Source: Streptomyces sp. NBC_00448
Lineage (GTDB): Bacteria; Actinomycetota; Actinomycetes; Streptomycetales; Streptomycetaceae
Length of the DNA stretch: 64,000 nucleotides
Reading direction: 5' to 3'
NCBI RefSeq assembly: GCF_036014115.1
Contig: NZ_CP107913.1
Location: 5,193,001-5,257,000, forward strand
In this document: positions 26,117-36,502 of the stretch, in pieces
Position numbering within the stretch: position 1 is the stretch's first letter
Layout: each line of letters begins with the position of its first letter
The notes under the pieces: generated by a model
Told to the model about the DNA's origin: nothing
The model's input: only the letters and a program-made list of their open reading frames with translations
Databases searched by the model: none
Program-made: the position numbers and the translations under genes

Positions 26117-27339
26117 CGGTTCCTCCCGAGGAGTCGGCGGACACGGCCCGGGTGCTCACCGCGCTCCCGCAGCAGCACCCGCTGCACCAGCGTCATCAAC
26201 ATGATGATCGCCAGCAGGATGAACGCGATCGCGGCCGCGTGGCCGTAGTCGCTGTCCTGGAAACCGGAGGTGTACGACAGGTAGGCGGGCGTGAGGGTGG
26301 TGTTGCCCGGGGCGCCCTGGCTCATCACGTACACCGCGTCGAAGACCTGCCAGGTGCCGATCAGCCCGAGGGTGAGCACCAGGAAGATCACCGGGCGCAG
26401 CGCGGGCAGGGTGACGTGGCGCAGCGACTGCCAGCGGCTGGCGCCGTCCACCCGGGCCTGCTCCTCCAGTTCGGCGGGCACGTCCTGGAGCGCGGCGAGG
26501 AACATCAGCATGAAGGTGCCCGAGGTGGTCCACACCGCCAGCACGATGATCGTGCACATCGCGATGGACGGCCCGGCCAGCCAGTCCCACCAGGACAGCC
26601 CGAGCACGCTGTGCGCGGCGAGCGCGTTCACCGGCTTGTTCGGGTCGACCAGGCCGAGCCCGCCGAGCACCGTCCAGACCAGGCCGTGCGCGTCGGTGAA
26701 CCACTTGGGCCCGGTGATGCCCACCCACTTCAGCAGCGCGTTGACCGCGCCGCTGCCCTGGAAGAGGAAGAGGAAGACGGTGGAGATCGCGATGGAGCTG
26801 GTGACGGACGGGAAGAAGAACGCCGTGCGCAGCGGCCCCTTGCGCTTGAGCCGGCGGCTGTTGACCGCCAGCGCCAGGCCCAGCGCCAGCACGGTCTGCA
26901 GCGGCACCACCAGCACCACGTAGTAGAGGTTGTTGCGCAGCGAGATCATGAAGAGCTGGTGGTTGAGGCCGCCGCTGCTGCCGAACAGGTCGGTGTAGTT
27001 GCGTATGCCGACGAAGTCGGCCGCCGAGCTGAACGGGTTGGACTGGCCGTCCCAGTGCAGCAGGCTGACCCACAGCGCCATCAGGATCGGGAGCAGCAGG
27101 AACAGCCCGAGCACGATCACCATCGGGCTGACGAACAGCCAGCCCCAGCGGCCGTGCTGCCGGCTCATGAGGCTGCCCCGGGTCCGGCCCGCCTTCCCCG
27201 CTCGGCCCGCCTTCCCGGCCGGCGCCTTCCCTGCTCCCGGTCCGGCCGGTTCGTTCTCGCCGCCCGGTCCGTTCGGCCCCGTCCGGCGAACCGCGGGCAG
27301 TGCGACGGCCGCCGCGCCGCCCTGCTGCTCCTTGCGCAT
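26113..27339 (-). CDS. Carbohydrate ABC transporter permease (MalF type)
   Basis: Permease of 408 aa. A long Ala/Gly/Lys-rich cytoplasmic N-terminus (about 55 aa, GKAGRAGKAGR) is followed by six helices, with the EAA loop ELEEQARVDGASRWQSLRHVTLP. A loop of about 60 residues between helices (about 215-270) is longer than in most relatives. ATG at 27339 has GGGAAGG upstream; a GTG 15 nt earlier lacks a proper spacing. Operon order: lipoprotein, this gene, MalG type. Confidence 0.92.
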   Translation of the reverse strand: MRKEQQGGAAAVALPAVRRTGPNGPGGENEPAGPGAGKAPAGKAGRAGKAGRTRGSLMSRQHGRWGWLFVSPMVIVLGLFLLLPILMALWVSLLHWDGQSNPFSSAADFVGIRNYTDLFGSSGGLNHQLFMISLRNNLYYVVLVVPLQTVLALGLALAVNSRRLKRKGPLRTAFFFPSVTSSIAISTVFLFLFQGSGAVNALLKWVGITGPKWFTDAHGLVWTVLGGLGLVDPNKPVNALAAHSVLGLSWWDWLAGPSIAMCTIIVLAVWTTSGTFMLMFLAALQDVPAELEEQARVDGASRWQSLRHVTLPALRPVIFLVLTLGLIGTWQVFDAVYVMSQGAPGNTTLTPAYLSYTSGFQDSDYGHAAAIAFILLAIIMLMTLVQRVLLRERGEHPGRVRRLLGRNR

Positions 27340-27432
27340 GTTCCTTCCCTTCACACTGCCCGCTGATCGGGTGCTGCCGGTCGATCGGACCGTTCGATGC
27401 CGCTTACGGCCGGCTGCCGCCGGCGTCGGGGA

Positions 27433-28674
27433 TCAGCCGCCCGACTTGAGCGCCGCCGTGCCGTTCTTCTGCAGGCTCGACAGGATCGTCTTCGGGTCGG
27501 CGGTGGCCAGCCCGCTCAGATCGGTGTCGAACTGCGCGAGCACCTTCGAGAACCCGGGGATCGTCACCGGCCCCTGCCCGTAGGACGCGCCGTCGGCGAA
27601 CGCCTTGTTCGCGGGGTACTTCTCGCTGTACGCGGCCAGCGCGCTGGTCCGGGAGGGCAGCACACCGTAGGCGCCGGCGAACGACAACTCCTGCGGCACG
27701 GCGGTGAACGCCTTCACCAGGTCGACCGCCGCGTCGTGGTGGGCGCTCTTGTTGGCGACGCCCCAGCAGGTGCTGAACGACAGCGTGCCCTTGCCCGCCG
27801 GGCCGTCAGGCAGCGACAGCACCTTGTACCCGACCTTCGGGTAGTCCGACTGCATCGCGCCGGTCAGCCAGTTGCCCTCGATGGTCATCGCGGCCTTCTG
27901 GGTGCCCAGCGCCTCGCCGCCCCAGCCGGTGTCGACCTGCTTGGGGAACTTCAGCGCACCTTCCTTCAGCAGCTTCTTGACGTACGTCAGTGCCTCGACG
28001 TTCGCGGCGCTGTCGGCGGTCATCGCGGTCTGCCCGGGGTTGGTGATCCAGCCGCCGGCCTGCTTCATGAAGACGCCCAGCTCGTTGTAGGACGCGTCCA
28101 CCACCAGCCCGGTCGTCTTGGAGCTGGTGAGCTTCTTCGCGACCTTCTCCAGCTGCGGCCAGGTGGTGGGGTAGTCGGCCGCGGTCAGGCCGGCCTTCTT
28201 CCACATGTCCGTGTTGATCGCCAGCGCCAGCGTCGAGGTGTCCTTGGGCGCGCAGACGAACTTGCCGTTGTAGGAGAACGACTTCCGCAGCGAGTCGGAG
28301 AAGTCGTCCTGGTACGAGAGCTGGTCGCCGTACGGGTACAGCGAGTTGCCCTTGGCGTAGTTGGCGAAGGTGTTGGAGCCGACGTAGAAGACGTCCGGCG
28401 GCTTGCCGCCCGCCAGGGCCTGGCCGAGCTGCTGGTCGAGGTTCTGCGCCGGGGTCACCGTGACGGTGTTGCCGGTCTTCTTCGCCCAGGCGGCGGCCGC
28501 CGCCTTCACGGCGTTGGTCTCGGCGTCACCGGACGAGCCGATCATCACCGTGAGGTGCTGCTTACCTCCGCTGTCCTGCTTGCTGCTGGAGTCGCTGCCG
28601 AAGTTCGACGAGCAACCGGCCAGCAGGAGGGCGCCGCACAAGGCGGCGGGGGCGGCTCTGCGTACGTTCATCAT
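27433..28674 (-). CDS. Sugar ABC transporter substrate-binding lipoprotein
   Basis: Extracytoplasmic solute-binding protein of 413 aa (family 1/COG1653). The lipoprotein signal ends in LLAGC (C21), followed by a Ser/Gly/Lys tether. The mature part shows LTVMIGSSGDAET, GKPPDVFYVG, LAINTDMWKKAGL and AAMTIEGNW, typical of oligosaccharide binders. ATG follows GGAGAG directly. First gene of the transporter operon; LacI lies just upstream on the same strand. The ligand is probably an alpha- or beta-linked oligosaccharide processed by the divergent glycosidase and esterase; this is inferred. Confidence 0.92.
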   Translation of the reverse strand: MMNVRRAAPAALCGALLLAGCSSNFGSDSSSKQDSGGKQHLTVMIGSSGDAETNAVKAAAAAWAKKTGNTVTVTPAQNLDQQLGQALAGGKPPDVFYVGSNTFANYAKGNSLYPYGDQLSYQDDFSDSLRKSFSYNGKFVCAPKDTSTLALAINTDMWKKAGLTAADYPTTWPQLEKVAKKLTSSKTTGLVVDASYNELGVFMKQAGGWITNPGQTAMTADSAANVEALTYVKKLLKEGALKFPKQVDTGWGGEALGTQKAAMTIEGNWLTGAMQSDYPKVGYKVLSLPDGPAGKGTLSFSTCWGVANKSAHHDAAVDLVKAFTAVPQELSFAGAYGVLPSRTSALAAYSEKYPANKAFADGASYGQGPVTIPGFSKVLAQFDTDLSGLATADPKTILSSLQKNGTAALKSGG

Positions 28675-28756
28675 CTCTCCGAGGCTGTACGGATAGCGGT
28701 GTGCGGGTGCGAAAGCGAAAGCGGGTGGGGGCCCGGCCCGGGGGCGGGGCCGGGGG

Positions 28757-29890
28757 TCATTCCGGGTGCGGGTGGGGGGCCGGGTGCGCGTCCGGGCGGG
28801 GGTCCGGGTGCGGCTCCGGCTGCTCCGACCGCTCGCCCGGGTGCGGCGCGGAACTCTCCCGGGCCACCAGTTCCGGTGCGAGCAGAAGCTGTTGCGGATC
28901 GGCCCGCGGGTTCTCGATCCGGTTCACCAGCAGCCGGGTGCAGGCCCGTCCGACCTCCTCCAGCGGCTGGTGCAGGCTGCTGAGGCTCGGCGAGAGCAGC
29001 GCGGCGGCCGGCGAGTCGTCGAAGCCGACCACGGCCACGTCGGTGCCGGGGGTACGGCCGCGCTCGCGCAGCGCCCGGTAGACGCCCAGCGCGAGGGTGT
29101 CGCTGACCGCGACCACGGCGGTGACGCCGTTGCCGTTGTCCAGCAGCGGGGCCACGGCCTCCTGGGCCGCCTTCGCGTCGTCCTCGGCGAACCGCCGCAG
29201 GCCGCGTACCGGCAGGTCGTGCCGTTCCATCGCCTCGCGCCAGCCGCGGGCCCGGTCGTCGCCGACGCCGGAACCGCGCGGCCAGCCGAGCAGGCCGATC
29301 CGGCGGTGCCCGACGGCGACCAGGTGGTCCACCGCCTCGGACGTGCCGTGCGCGCCGTCGACGTCGACCCAGTCGCCGGCGTCGCGGGCGGCCCAGGAGC
29401 GGCCGAACGCCACGTACGGGATCTCCCACTTGGCCAGCCAGCCCGGCCGGCGGTCGCCCCGGTGGGTGTTGCTGAGCACGAACGCGTCCACCGAGTGGTC
29501 GCGCACGAGCTGGTCGTAGCGCTCCTGCTCGTCCTCGGTACCGAACGGCGCGGCGAAGAGCAGCACCCGGTAACCGGCCCGGTCGGCCGAGTCCGACAGC
29601 GCGTGCAGGAAGCGGTCGGCCACGAACGTGGAGATGGTCGGCGGGGTCGGGGCGAGGCCGTAGCCGATCAGCCGGCTGGAGCGGGTGCGCAGCGAGCGGG
29701 CGGCCTGGCTCGGCCGGTAGTCGAGGTCCGCGATCGCCCGGCGGACCCGTTCCAGGGTCTCGCCGGCCAGCAGGTCGGGGGAGTTCAGCGCATTGGAAAC
29801 GGTCTGCGCCGACACCCCGGCCCGCTGCGCCACCATGGCCAGCGTTACCGGCTTGCCCCCGTTGCCACCTGCGGCTTTGCCACGCGCCAC
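28757..29890 (-). CDS. LacI family transcriptional regulator
   Basis: Sugar-responsive repressor of 377 aa. Helix-turn-helix at about 15-40 (TLAMVAQRAGVSAQTVSNALN), hinge helix RPSQAARSLRTRSSRLIGY, then the periplasmic-binding-protein-like sensor. The C-terminal 30 residues form an HP-rich repeat tail (EPHPDPRPDAHPAPHPHPE) of unknown use. GTG start with GGAGG upstream. Divergent from the glycosidase gene; inverted repeats in the 192-bp gap are likely its operators. Located 82 bp upstream of the lipoprotein gene, so it may be partly co-transcribed. Confidence 0.93.
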   Translation of the reverse strand: MARGKAAGGNGGKPVTLAMVAQRAGVSAQTVSNALNSPDLLAGETLERVRRAIADLDYRPSQAARSLRTRSSRLIGYGLAPTPPTISTFVADRFLHALSDSADRAGYRVLLFAAPFGTEDEQERYDQLVRDHSVDAFVLSNTHRGDRRPGWLAKWEIPYVAFGRSWAARDAGDWVDVDGAHGTSEAVDHLVAVGHRRIGLLGWPRGSGVGDDRARGWREAMERHDLPVRGLRRFAEDDAKAAQEAVAPLLDNGNGVTAVVAVSDTLALGVYRALRERGRTPGTDVAVVGFDDSPAAALLSPSLSSLHQPLEEVGRACTRLLVNRIENPRADPQQLLLAPELVARESSAPHPGERSEQPEPHPDPRPDAHPAPHPHPE

Positions 29891-30006
29891 CTACGGCCTC
29901 CCTCGTTCTCCGAAGTCCCCGCGGCACCACGTTACCGACGCAGCGCTGCGTTTGATGGAACGATAAAATCCCCTTCAGGTGCTGGTTGGCAAGGGGTAAG
30001 GTGCTA

Positions 30007-30032
30007 TTTGATCGATCCAAACGATGATCAAA
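30007..30032. promoter_or_regulatory. Candidate LacI operator region (nested inverted repeats)
   Basis: TTTGATC (30007-30013) and GATCAAA (30026-30032) form a perfect 7-bp inverted repeat with a 12-nt gap. Inside it lie TTTG-N7-CAAA and ATCG-N7-CGAT inverted repeats, and GATG-N7-CATC follows (30023-30037). It sits 50-75 bp upstream of the glycosidase start and 117 bp upstream of lacI, well placed to control both directions. Confidence 0.5.
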
Positions 30033-30082
30033 GCATCGATCCCACATCGACCAACCGTCGTCACGACGAGAGGCACAGCACC

Positions 30083-32500
<2,418 letters not shown>

Positions 32501-32545
32501 CGCCCTGCCGCACCCCGACCCCGCCCCACGGAGGAGGACAGCCCC

Positions 32546-33523
32546 GTGCCCGAGACCGACCTGCCGCTCGACGAACTGCGCCGCTACCTGCCGGACCGTC
32601 AGGAGCCGCCGGACTTCGACGCGTTCTGGGCCACCACGCTCGCCGAGGCCCGCAGCCACGACCGCCCGGCCGAGTTCACGCCGTACGACGCCCGGCTGAG
32701 CGAGGTGCGCGTCTACGACGTGCGGTTCCCCGGGTACGGCGGCGACCTGGTGGCCGGCTGGCTGCTGGTGCCCGCCGCCGCCCGCACGCCCCGCCCCTGC
32801 GTCGTCGGCTACCTCGGCTACGGCGGCGGGCGCGGCTTCCCGTACGAGTGGCTGACCTGGCCCGCCGCCGGCTACGTCCACCTGCTGATGGACACCCGCG
32901 GGCAGGGCGGCTCGCTCCAGCCCGGCGCGACCGGCGACCCGCACGGCAGTGCCGGCTCCTCCTCGCCGGGCATGGTCACCCGCGGCATCCAGCGCCCGGA
33001 GGACTACTACTACCGCCGGGTGTTCACCGACGCGGTCCGCGCCGTGGACGCCGCGCGCGCCCACCCGGCGGTCGACCGGGAACGGGTCGTGGTGGCCGGC
33101 GGCAGCCAGGGCGGCGGGATCGCGCTCGCGGCCGCCGCACTGGCCGACGGGGTACGGGCCGCGGTCATCGACCAGCCGTCGCTGTGCCACTACCGGCGGG
33201 CGCTGTCCGTCGTGGAGGGCAACGCCTACCGCGAGATCTGGACCTATCTGCGCACCCACCGCGACCAGGTGGAGCAGGTCTTCGACACCCTGTCCTACTT
33301 CGACGGCGTCAACTTCGCCGCCCGCGCCACCGCGCCCGCGCTCTTCGCGGTCGGCCTGATGGACGACATCTGCCCGCCCTCGACGGTCTTCGCCGCCCAC
33401 AACCACTACGCGGGGCCGAAGGACATCCGGGTCTGGCCGTACAACCGTCATGAAGGCGGCGGGCAGCACCAGGTGGTCCACCAGCTCGACTTCCTGCGGT
33501 CGGTGCTGGGCGAGGTCGGCTGA
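32546..33523 (+). CDS. Acetylxylan esterase / CE7 carbohydrate deacetylase
   Basis: Alpha/beta hydrolase of 325 aa of the acetylxylan esterase/cephalosporin-C deacetylase family (usual length about 320). Diagnostic CE7 motifs: RGQG (119-121), nucleophile S187 in GGSQGG, acid D273 in GLMDDICPPST, and HE with H302. It removes acetyl groups from oligosaccharides in the cytosol (no signal peptide), making them accessible to the glycosidase encoded just upstream. GTG start with GGAGGA about 10 nt before. Operon with the glycosidase. Confidence 0.95.
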   Translation: MPETDLPLDELRRYLPDRQEPPDFDAFWATTLAEARSHDRPAEFTPYDARLSEVRVYDVRFPGYGGDLVAGWLLVPAAARTPRPCVVGYLGYGGGRGFPYEWLTWPAAGYVHLLMDTRGQGGSLQPGATGDPHGSAGSSSPGMVTRGIQRPEDYYYRRVFTDAVRAVDAARAHPAVDRERVVVAGGSQGGGIALAAAALADGVRAAVIDQPSLCHYRRALSVVEGNAYREIWTYLRTHRDQVEQVFDTLSYFDGVNFAARATAPALFAVGLMDDICPPSTVFAAHNHYAGPKDIRVWPYNRHEGGGQHQVVHQLDFLRSVLGEVG

Positions 33524-33560
33524 CCGGGGCGCCTGGCGGTCGCGCCACCCGGCGGCGGGG

Positions 33561-34178
33561 TCAGTCCGCCGCCGGGCAGGTGCCGGAGCGGGGCTGCCGC
33601 AGTTGTATGAAGAAGCGGGTCACAGCCGCCGCCACGCAGCCGTGGGAGGTGTCCACGCCGTGGCCCGCCGCGTTCACGGTGACCATCGCCGCGCGGTGGC
33701 CGAAGGCGCGGAGGGTCTGGCGCGCACCGGCTACCGGCGTGGACGGGTCGGCGGTGTTCTGCACCAGCAGGATGTTCGCGGGGCCGCGGGGGCTGGGCGC
33801 GGGGGCGCGATCCGATGTCGGGGTGGCCCAGAAGGCGCAGGGCCATACGTTCTGCGGGGAGCCGGCGATCCAGAGCACCGCGGTGAGCGGGCCGCCCTTG
33901 CGGAGGGTCCGGCCGCCCTCCTGCCACACGGAGAGGGTGAATCCGCGGACGGCGGCGAGCGCCACCCCGATCGCCAGGCTCAGCGCCAGCAGCGAGACGT
34001 CCCGGCCGGACAGGCTGTGCTGGGAGGTGAAGGAGACGGTCTCGATCACGCCCACCACGATCAGGACGAGGCCGAGCCGGGACCTCTCGCGCACCGGGCG
34101 CGTGGACAGCTGCCGGCTCAGCAGCCAGATCAGGACCACCACGGCGACGGCCACGTTGATCAGACCGTTGGAACCCAC
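33561..34178 (-). CDS. Chimeric gene: membrane-protein N-terminus joined to C-terminal end of a TAP-like hydrolase
   Basis: Reading of 205 aa that looks like two broken genes joined in frame. Residues 1 to about 105 are hydrophobic helices with VWQEGGRTLRKGGPLTAVLWI, resembling the CcdC/DUF1453-like small membrane proteins of Streptomyces, cut before their last helix. From about residue 108 (NVWPCAFW) the protein reads as the C-terminal lobe of a secreted TAP-like alpha/beta hydrolase: GPANILLVQNTADPSTP (acid Asp) and GHGVD (His). The nucleophile-bearing core is missing. GTG at 34178 follows GGGCGGG; longer upstream readings look non-coding. Probably the product of an internal deletion and unlikely to be an active hydrolase. 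Both family assignments are by eye. Confidence 0.55.
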   Translation of the reverse strand: MGSNGLINVAVAVVVLIWLLSRQLSTRPVRERSRLGLVLIVVGVIETVSFTSQHSLSGRDVSLLALSLAIGVALAAVRGFTLSVWQEGGRTLRKGGPLTAVLWIAGSPQNVWPCAFWATPTSDRAPAPSPRGPANILLVQNTADPSTPVAGARQTLRAFGHRAAMVTVNAAGHGVDTSHGCVAAAVTRFFIQLRQPRSGTCPAAD

Positions 34179-34327
34179 GGGTCGACCCGCCCTTCGACAG
34201 TCAGCGGAAGGAGAACGCCTTCCATGCTGCCGATTCGCCCCCGCGAGCGGACCAACCCACGGGTTGAACCTGGCTGATCCCGGGTGGAGATCCGCGATCC
34301 ATCCCCGGGTGGAGAGAAGGGCTCGGG

Positions 34328-34951
34328 CTACGTCCGCGCCTGTGCCACCGCGGCGCGGCGGCGGGCCTGGCGCCGGGCCTGCCACAGGCAGGACGCCACG
34401 ACCACGACCGGCCACAGCGCCTGTACCGAGGTCACGACGCGCTCGGCGACGCCCGCCGCGCCGTCGCTCTCCACCTCGAACAGGAACCAGGCCGCCCCCA
34501 TCCACATCAGCGCGCTCACCACGACCGACGGCACGAACCGCAGACCCCATGGCGCCCGTCGGCCGCGGCGGGTGGCGAAGACCGGCCACAGCGCCAGAAG
34601 GGTGAATCCGACGCCGACCACGGCACCGTGCGACATCGAGCCGCCGGTGCGCGGCGCGGGGAACACCGTCAGCAGGATCGCCGCCACCCCGCCGCCGGCC
34701 AGACAGAGCCGTCCGGAGAGTTTGGCGGCGCGCAACCCCCACGCGGTCGCCATGTAGCAGGTTCCGACGGCGATCAGCGTCCCGGTCAGCACCAGGTATC
34801 CGCGATGGTTACCGGCGGCGAGCACGCTGATCGTCTGCGTGACAGGGTTGTATCCCGGCTCTTCCAGGAGCGTGGCCGTGGTGAATCCCACGACCAGCAG
34901 AACAGGGGCACAGCTCGACGAGATCAGCGCCCACCAAGCCACAAGTCGCAT
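34328..34951 (-). CDS. DUF998 family membrane protein
   Basis: Integral membrane protein of 207 aa with six hydrophobic segments. The N-terminus PVLLVVGFTTATLLEEPGYNPVTQTISVLAAGNH matches the DUF998 signature (PGY-P-x2-x2-IS-LA). C-terminal tail is very basic (RRQARRRAAVAQART). Function unknown for the family. ATG at 34951; no strong Shine-Dalgarno. The 150-bp gap to the downstream chimeric gene contains a duplicated CCCGGGTGGAGA block (about 34279 and 34304). Confidence 0.82.
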   Translation of the reverse strand: MRLVAWWALISSSCAPVLLVVGFTTATLLEEPGYNPVTQTISVLAAGNHRGYLVLTGTLIAVGTCYMATAWGLRAAKLSGRLCLAGGGVAAILLTVFPAPRTGGSMSHGAVVGVGFTLLALWPVFATRRGRRAPWGLRFVPSVVVSALMWMGAAWFLFEVESDGAAGVAERVVTSVQALWPVVVVASCLWQARRQARRRAAVAQART

Positions 34952-35353
34952 TAGTCCATGATAAAACCGTCACATCGCACGCGCGCATCCTGCGAGTTCC
35001 TCGCGGCGCCCGATCGAACGTTTCCAGCCGCGCCGCATGCGCGTTCGCCGCGCATGCGACGAGTGGCCCCGCGCCCTCCTGACGTAGCGCCGTCCGCCCT
35101 CACGACGTGCGGCACGCACGTTCCCCGAACGCGACCCCGTCCGTCCTCCCGGCACGCACCCCGCGCGTCCCCGTATACGGACCGACCCTCCGCCGCGGAG
35201 CGAAAAGCCGCGCATGCACGGCCTTTCCGGGACATCCGGCGGCGGTCGTCGTGACGATCTCGAAGAGCTTCTGGTGAAGCGTCAGTCGGCCGCATATTCT
35301 CCGGGTGCCACTGGCAGCCGGGAGAGGCCGCCACGTTCGTCACGGGAGACTGC
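34952..35353. promoter_or_regulatory. 400-bp divergent intergenic region with a perfect hairpin
   Basis: No gene is supported here. Arms CGCATGCGCG (35034-35043) and CGCGCATGCG (35049-35058) form a perfect 10-bp hairpin with a TTCGC loop. A third related element, GCCGCGCATGCACGGC, lies at about 35207 (14 of 16 palindromic). These may be regulator sites or hairpins in the 5' UTR of the amidase. Confidence 0.5.
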
Positions 35354-36502
35354 ATGGCCGTCCACGAGCACGAGGTCGATCGGCGCACGCTGTTCAAGGT
35401 CGGCCTGGGAGGGGCCGTGGCCGCCGTCGTCGGCACCGAACTGGCCTTCCCCGGCGCCGCGCACGCCGCGGGCGCCGCGCCCGAGACGCCCTCGGCGGAG
35501 TTTCCCTGGATCATCGACTGCGACACCTGGGGCGCCCGCCCGCCGTCGAGCCCGATCCAGATCACCGGCAACGCCACCAACAAGATCATCCTGCACCACA
35601 TGGCGTTCCCGAACGTGACCGACTACTCGCGTGACCACGCGATCCAGTTGGCCAAGGACTGCCAGAACCTGCACATGGACACCAACGGTTGGGCGGACAC
35701 CGGCCAGCACTTCACCGTCAGCCGCGGCGGATACGTGCTGGAGGGGCGGCACCAGAGCCTCTCGACGCTGGAGACCGGCGAGCACCAGGTGATCGCCGCG
35801 CACTGCCCGGGCGAGAACGGCAACGCGATCGGCATCGAGAACGAGGGCACGTACATCACCGAGACCCCGCCCGAGGCGCTGCTGGACTCGCTGGTGGAGC
35901 TGTGCGTCGCGGTGTGCCGGCAGTTCGGCCTGAACGCCTGGGACATCTTCGGGCACTGGGACTTCTACACCACCGACTGCCCCGGCATCGCGTTCTACGC
36001 GCAGTTCCCGATGGTCCGCAGGCGCGTCCTGAAGGCGATGCACACCCCGCACGCGCAGATCCCGGCCCGCCGCTGGCCGGACATCTGGCGGTTCGTCGAC
36101 GGCCCGGTGGTCGAGGTCGCGCAGTACCTCCTCGACAACGCCGGCTACGCCCTGGCCACCGACGGCAACTTCGGCCTCGACATGAACGACGCGGTCGCCG
36201 ACTTCCAGACCACGCACGGCATACCGGTCACCGCGGACTGCACCTTCGACGCCACCACCTGGGAGGCGCTCGCCCCCCTCCTCGACAAGCACGCCACCGG
36301 ACTCCCCGTCAGCGCGCTCCAGTTGATGCTGAGCCGCAAGGGCTACGGCGACGTCACCGTCAGCGGCAGTTACGACCACGCGACGATGAAGGCCGTGCAG
36401 GGCATGCAGCGCCTGCACGGCCTCACCCCCGACGGCAAGGTGGACCTGAGCACGTGGTGCGTCGTCGTCGGCGGCTCGGTGCGCGAGGCGTTCGACTGCT
36501 AA
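35354..36502 (+). CDS. Tat-exported N-acetylmuramoyl-L-alanine amidase with two peptidoglycan-binding repeats
   Basis: Secreted peptidoglycan hydrolase of 382 aa. Twin-arginine signal (DRRTLFKVGLGG, R10-R11) ending at AHAAG. The amidase_2/PGRP domain (about 50-225) has zinc ligands H81/H82 (ILHHMAF), H201 and C209 (GHWDFYTTDCPG). Two PG_binding_1-type repeats follow (about 245-310, LLDNAGYALATDGNFGLDMNDAV; about 318-378, LQLMLSRKGYGDVTVSGSYDHATM). It should cleave the MurNAc-L-Ala bond and anchor to the wall. Stop codon overlaps the convergent transporter stop (shared CTAA). Confidence 0.94.
   Translation: MAVHEHEVDRRTLFKVGLGGAVAAVVGTELAFPGAAHAAGAAPETPSAEFPWIIDCDTWGARPPSSPIQITGNATNKIILHHMAFPNVTDYSRDHAIQLAKDCQNLHMDTNGWADTGQHFTVSRGGYVLEGRHQSLSTLETGEHQVIAAHCPGENGNAIGIENEGTYITETPPEALLDSLVELCVAVCRQFGLNAWDIFGHWDFYTTDCPGIAFYAQFPMVRRRVLKAMHTPHAQIPARRWPDIWRFVDGPVVEVAQYLLDNAGYALATDGNFGLDMNDAVADFQTTHGIPVTADCTFDATTWEALAPLLDKHATGLPVSALQLMLSRKGYGDVTVSGSYDHATMKAVQGMQRLHGLTPDGKVDLSTWCVVVGGSVREAFDC

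Noticed and set aside
25184..28674. Missing ATPase as evidence of a broken importer
   Set aside because: Streptomyces sugar importers usually share one MsiK ATPase encoded elsewhere, so absence is normal for both loci.
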